From an uncultured bacterium (GTDB lineage Bacteria; Patescibacteriota; Patescibacteriia; Patescibacteriales; UBA12465): a stretch of DNA of 24,122 bases. Numbering within the stretch: position 1 is the stretch's first letter; each line of letters starts with the position of its first letter. Location: the NCBI GenBank assembly GCA_937983635.1, contig CALJZR010000054.1, positions 1 to 24,122 on the forward strand, written 5' to 3'. The notes under the pieces are model-generated. The model was not told where the DNA came from. It did not search any database and worked only from the letters and a program-made list of their open reading frames with translations. Shown here one piece after another: positions 23,289 through 24,122 of the stretch. Both the position numbers and the translations under genes were made by a program.

Positions 23289-24034
23289 AAACGCGCAGAA
23301 ATTAAAGATAAGATTTCGGCAGACAGCTCGGCCTCGCCCAAACCTTTAACAAAATTACGGCTAAGCGATAAGGCAAATAATTTTTGGGCCGCTTCCGGGC
23401 TCAAACCCCGACTACGCAGATAGAATAAATCCTCTTTCGATAACTGAAAAGTGCTGGCACTATGGCCGGCGCGAACATCATTAGCCGCGATATTTAAACC
23501 GGGAATCAATTGACCACGGGCGCTCTTGCTCGCTAAACGCAAGCGCATATCCACCCGCGTATCGCTTTGCTGAGCGGTCGCCAATACATTAAGATCGGCG
23601 TCATAGCGCAGACGCGAGTCGCCATCAAGCCAAGCATCGACCTGTACCCGGCCGAAACTGCCCCGCCCGGCAAAATCATAACTTGCTTTTACCTCCAGAC
23701 TGTCCTGCTCCCGACCTAAGAACAAAGAATGACTCTCAATCTTTGCCCGATCAGCTAAGTGATGCTGAAGCTGCCAAGCACCACTCTTGGCTTCTAAAAA
23801 TAAATAATAGGTGTGTAGAACAGCTCCCGCCTTTAAGCGCCAAGAACGGCGAATCTTTTCTAAAGACACCCCCGGCTCCACTAAGAGGAGATAGCGGGCG
23901 TGAGCATTTTCCGCCAGCGTAAAATCTCGCTCAGGCAGACAGGCGTCTTTACCCAGCCTTTCCAATAAAAAAGTATCATCACCAGCTTCTATTTTAATTG
24001 TTTTTTCTGTTTGTAAATTGATTAAGCTTTGCAT
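23285..24034 (-). CDS. sufD: SufD-like Fe-S assembly scaffold protein (short form)
   Basis: This 249-residue protein of the SufB/SufD family is much shorter than E. coli SufD (about 420). It keeps the beta-helix region and the conserved C-terminal block: LIPGLNIAANDVRAGHSAS, then KEDLFYLRSRGLSPEAAQKLF, with the family histidine in AGHSAS. The N-terminal part of the usual family is missing or much reduced. The ATG at 24034 is four bases after the sufB stop; a GTG at 24049 is an alternative that would overlap sufB. The ATGA overlap with sufS marks a tightly coupled operon. Confidence 0.9.
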   Translation of the reverse strand: MQSLINLQTEKTIKIEAGDDTFLLERLGKDACLPERDFTLAENAHARYLLLVEPGVSLEKIRRSWRLKAGAVLHTYYLFLEAKSGAWQLQHHLADRAKIESHSLFLGREQDSLEVKASYDFAGRGSFGRVQVDAWLDGDSRLRYDADLNVLATAQQSDTRVDMRLRLASKSARGQLIPGLNIAANDVRAGHSASTFQLSKEDLFYLRSRGLSPEAAQKLFALSLSRNFVKGLGEAELSAEILSLISARL

Positions 24035-24038
24035 AAAA

Positions 24039-24122
24039 TTAACCGACACTATTTTCCATTTCTAATTCCACCATCCGGTTCATCTCCACTGAATATTCCA
24101 AGGGCAACTCTTTGGTAATCGG
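24039..24122 (-). CDS. sufB: SufB Fe-S scaffold protein (partial, C-terminal 27 residues)
   Basis: The minus-strand frame from the right edge reads PITKELPLEYSVEMNRMVEL and ends MENSVG before TAA. This is the highly conserved SufB C-terminus (ELPLEYAVELNRLI-like). The rest of the gene, and presumably sufC, lie beyond position 24122. It is first among the visible suf genes and precedes sufD by four bases. Confidence 0.9.
   Translation of the reverse strand, partial: PITKELPLEYSVEMNRMVELEMENSVG

Noticed and set aside
1..24122. Alternative genetic code (TGA as glycine, known in some candidate phyla)
   Set aside because: TGA serves as the stop of sufD exactly where the protein should end and the next gene begins, and no conserved domain is interrupted by in-frame TGA.

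Overview
The window looks like a chromosomal segment of a small-genome bacterium of the candidate phyla radiation (Patescibacteria). This is an inference from gene content: huge MacA-like adaptors paired with LolD/MacB ABC modules, small exported proteins of a style common in that group, few Shine-Dalgarno sites, densely packed same-strand operons and A-rich intergenic DNA. The code appears standard: TGA is used as a stop (for example at the end of sufD). No tRNA, rRNA, CRISPR array, insertion sequence or prophage was seen. Almost everything lies on the minus strand; the exceptions are one orphan membrane protein (13953-14606) and the greA/ABC-F pair (19427-21718).

Layout in minus-strand transcription order. 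Right end: a suf iron-sulfur operon (sufB end, sufD, sufS, sufU) runs in from beyond the window and converges on the plus-strand greA + ABC-F pair. Next come a DEAD-box helicase with a long basic tail and its own terminator, an alpha/beta hydrolase and a Nudix hydrolase, then a cytochrome b5-like membrane protein followed by a YgjP-type metalloprotease. After the plus-strand orphan gene lies a MacA/ATPase/permease/permease operon (13773-8625) whose last gene carries a one-base frameshift. Then come a small secreted Met/His-rich protein (8433-7939), an operon of CPA2 antiporter, six-cysteine membrane protein and GH3-family protein (7814-4232), an ECF sigma factor with a membrane partner (4173-2622), and a second MacA/ATPase operon (2514 to beyond position 1).

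The main discovery is a local ECF sigma regulon. Three minus-strand intergenic sites share an almost identical two-part motif with exactly the same spacing: RRGAAGAAA, 12 bases, then GCGTAKTA (equivalently GAAG-N16-CGTA, the classic ECF promoter geometry). They precede the ECF sigma gene itself, the 708-residue MacA-like adaptor with its ABC ATPase, and the secreted Met/His-rich protein. A weaker fourth site with the same geometry precedes the cytochrome b5-like protein. The simplest model is an autoregulated envelope-stress circuit: the sigma factor is held by the three-helix membrane protein encoded next to it, and on release drives an efflux/extrusion system and a secreted, possibly metal-binding, protective protein. 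The second MacAB-like operon has a housekeeping-type promoter and lies outside this circuit.
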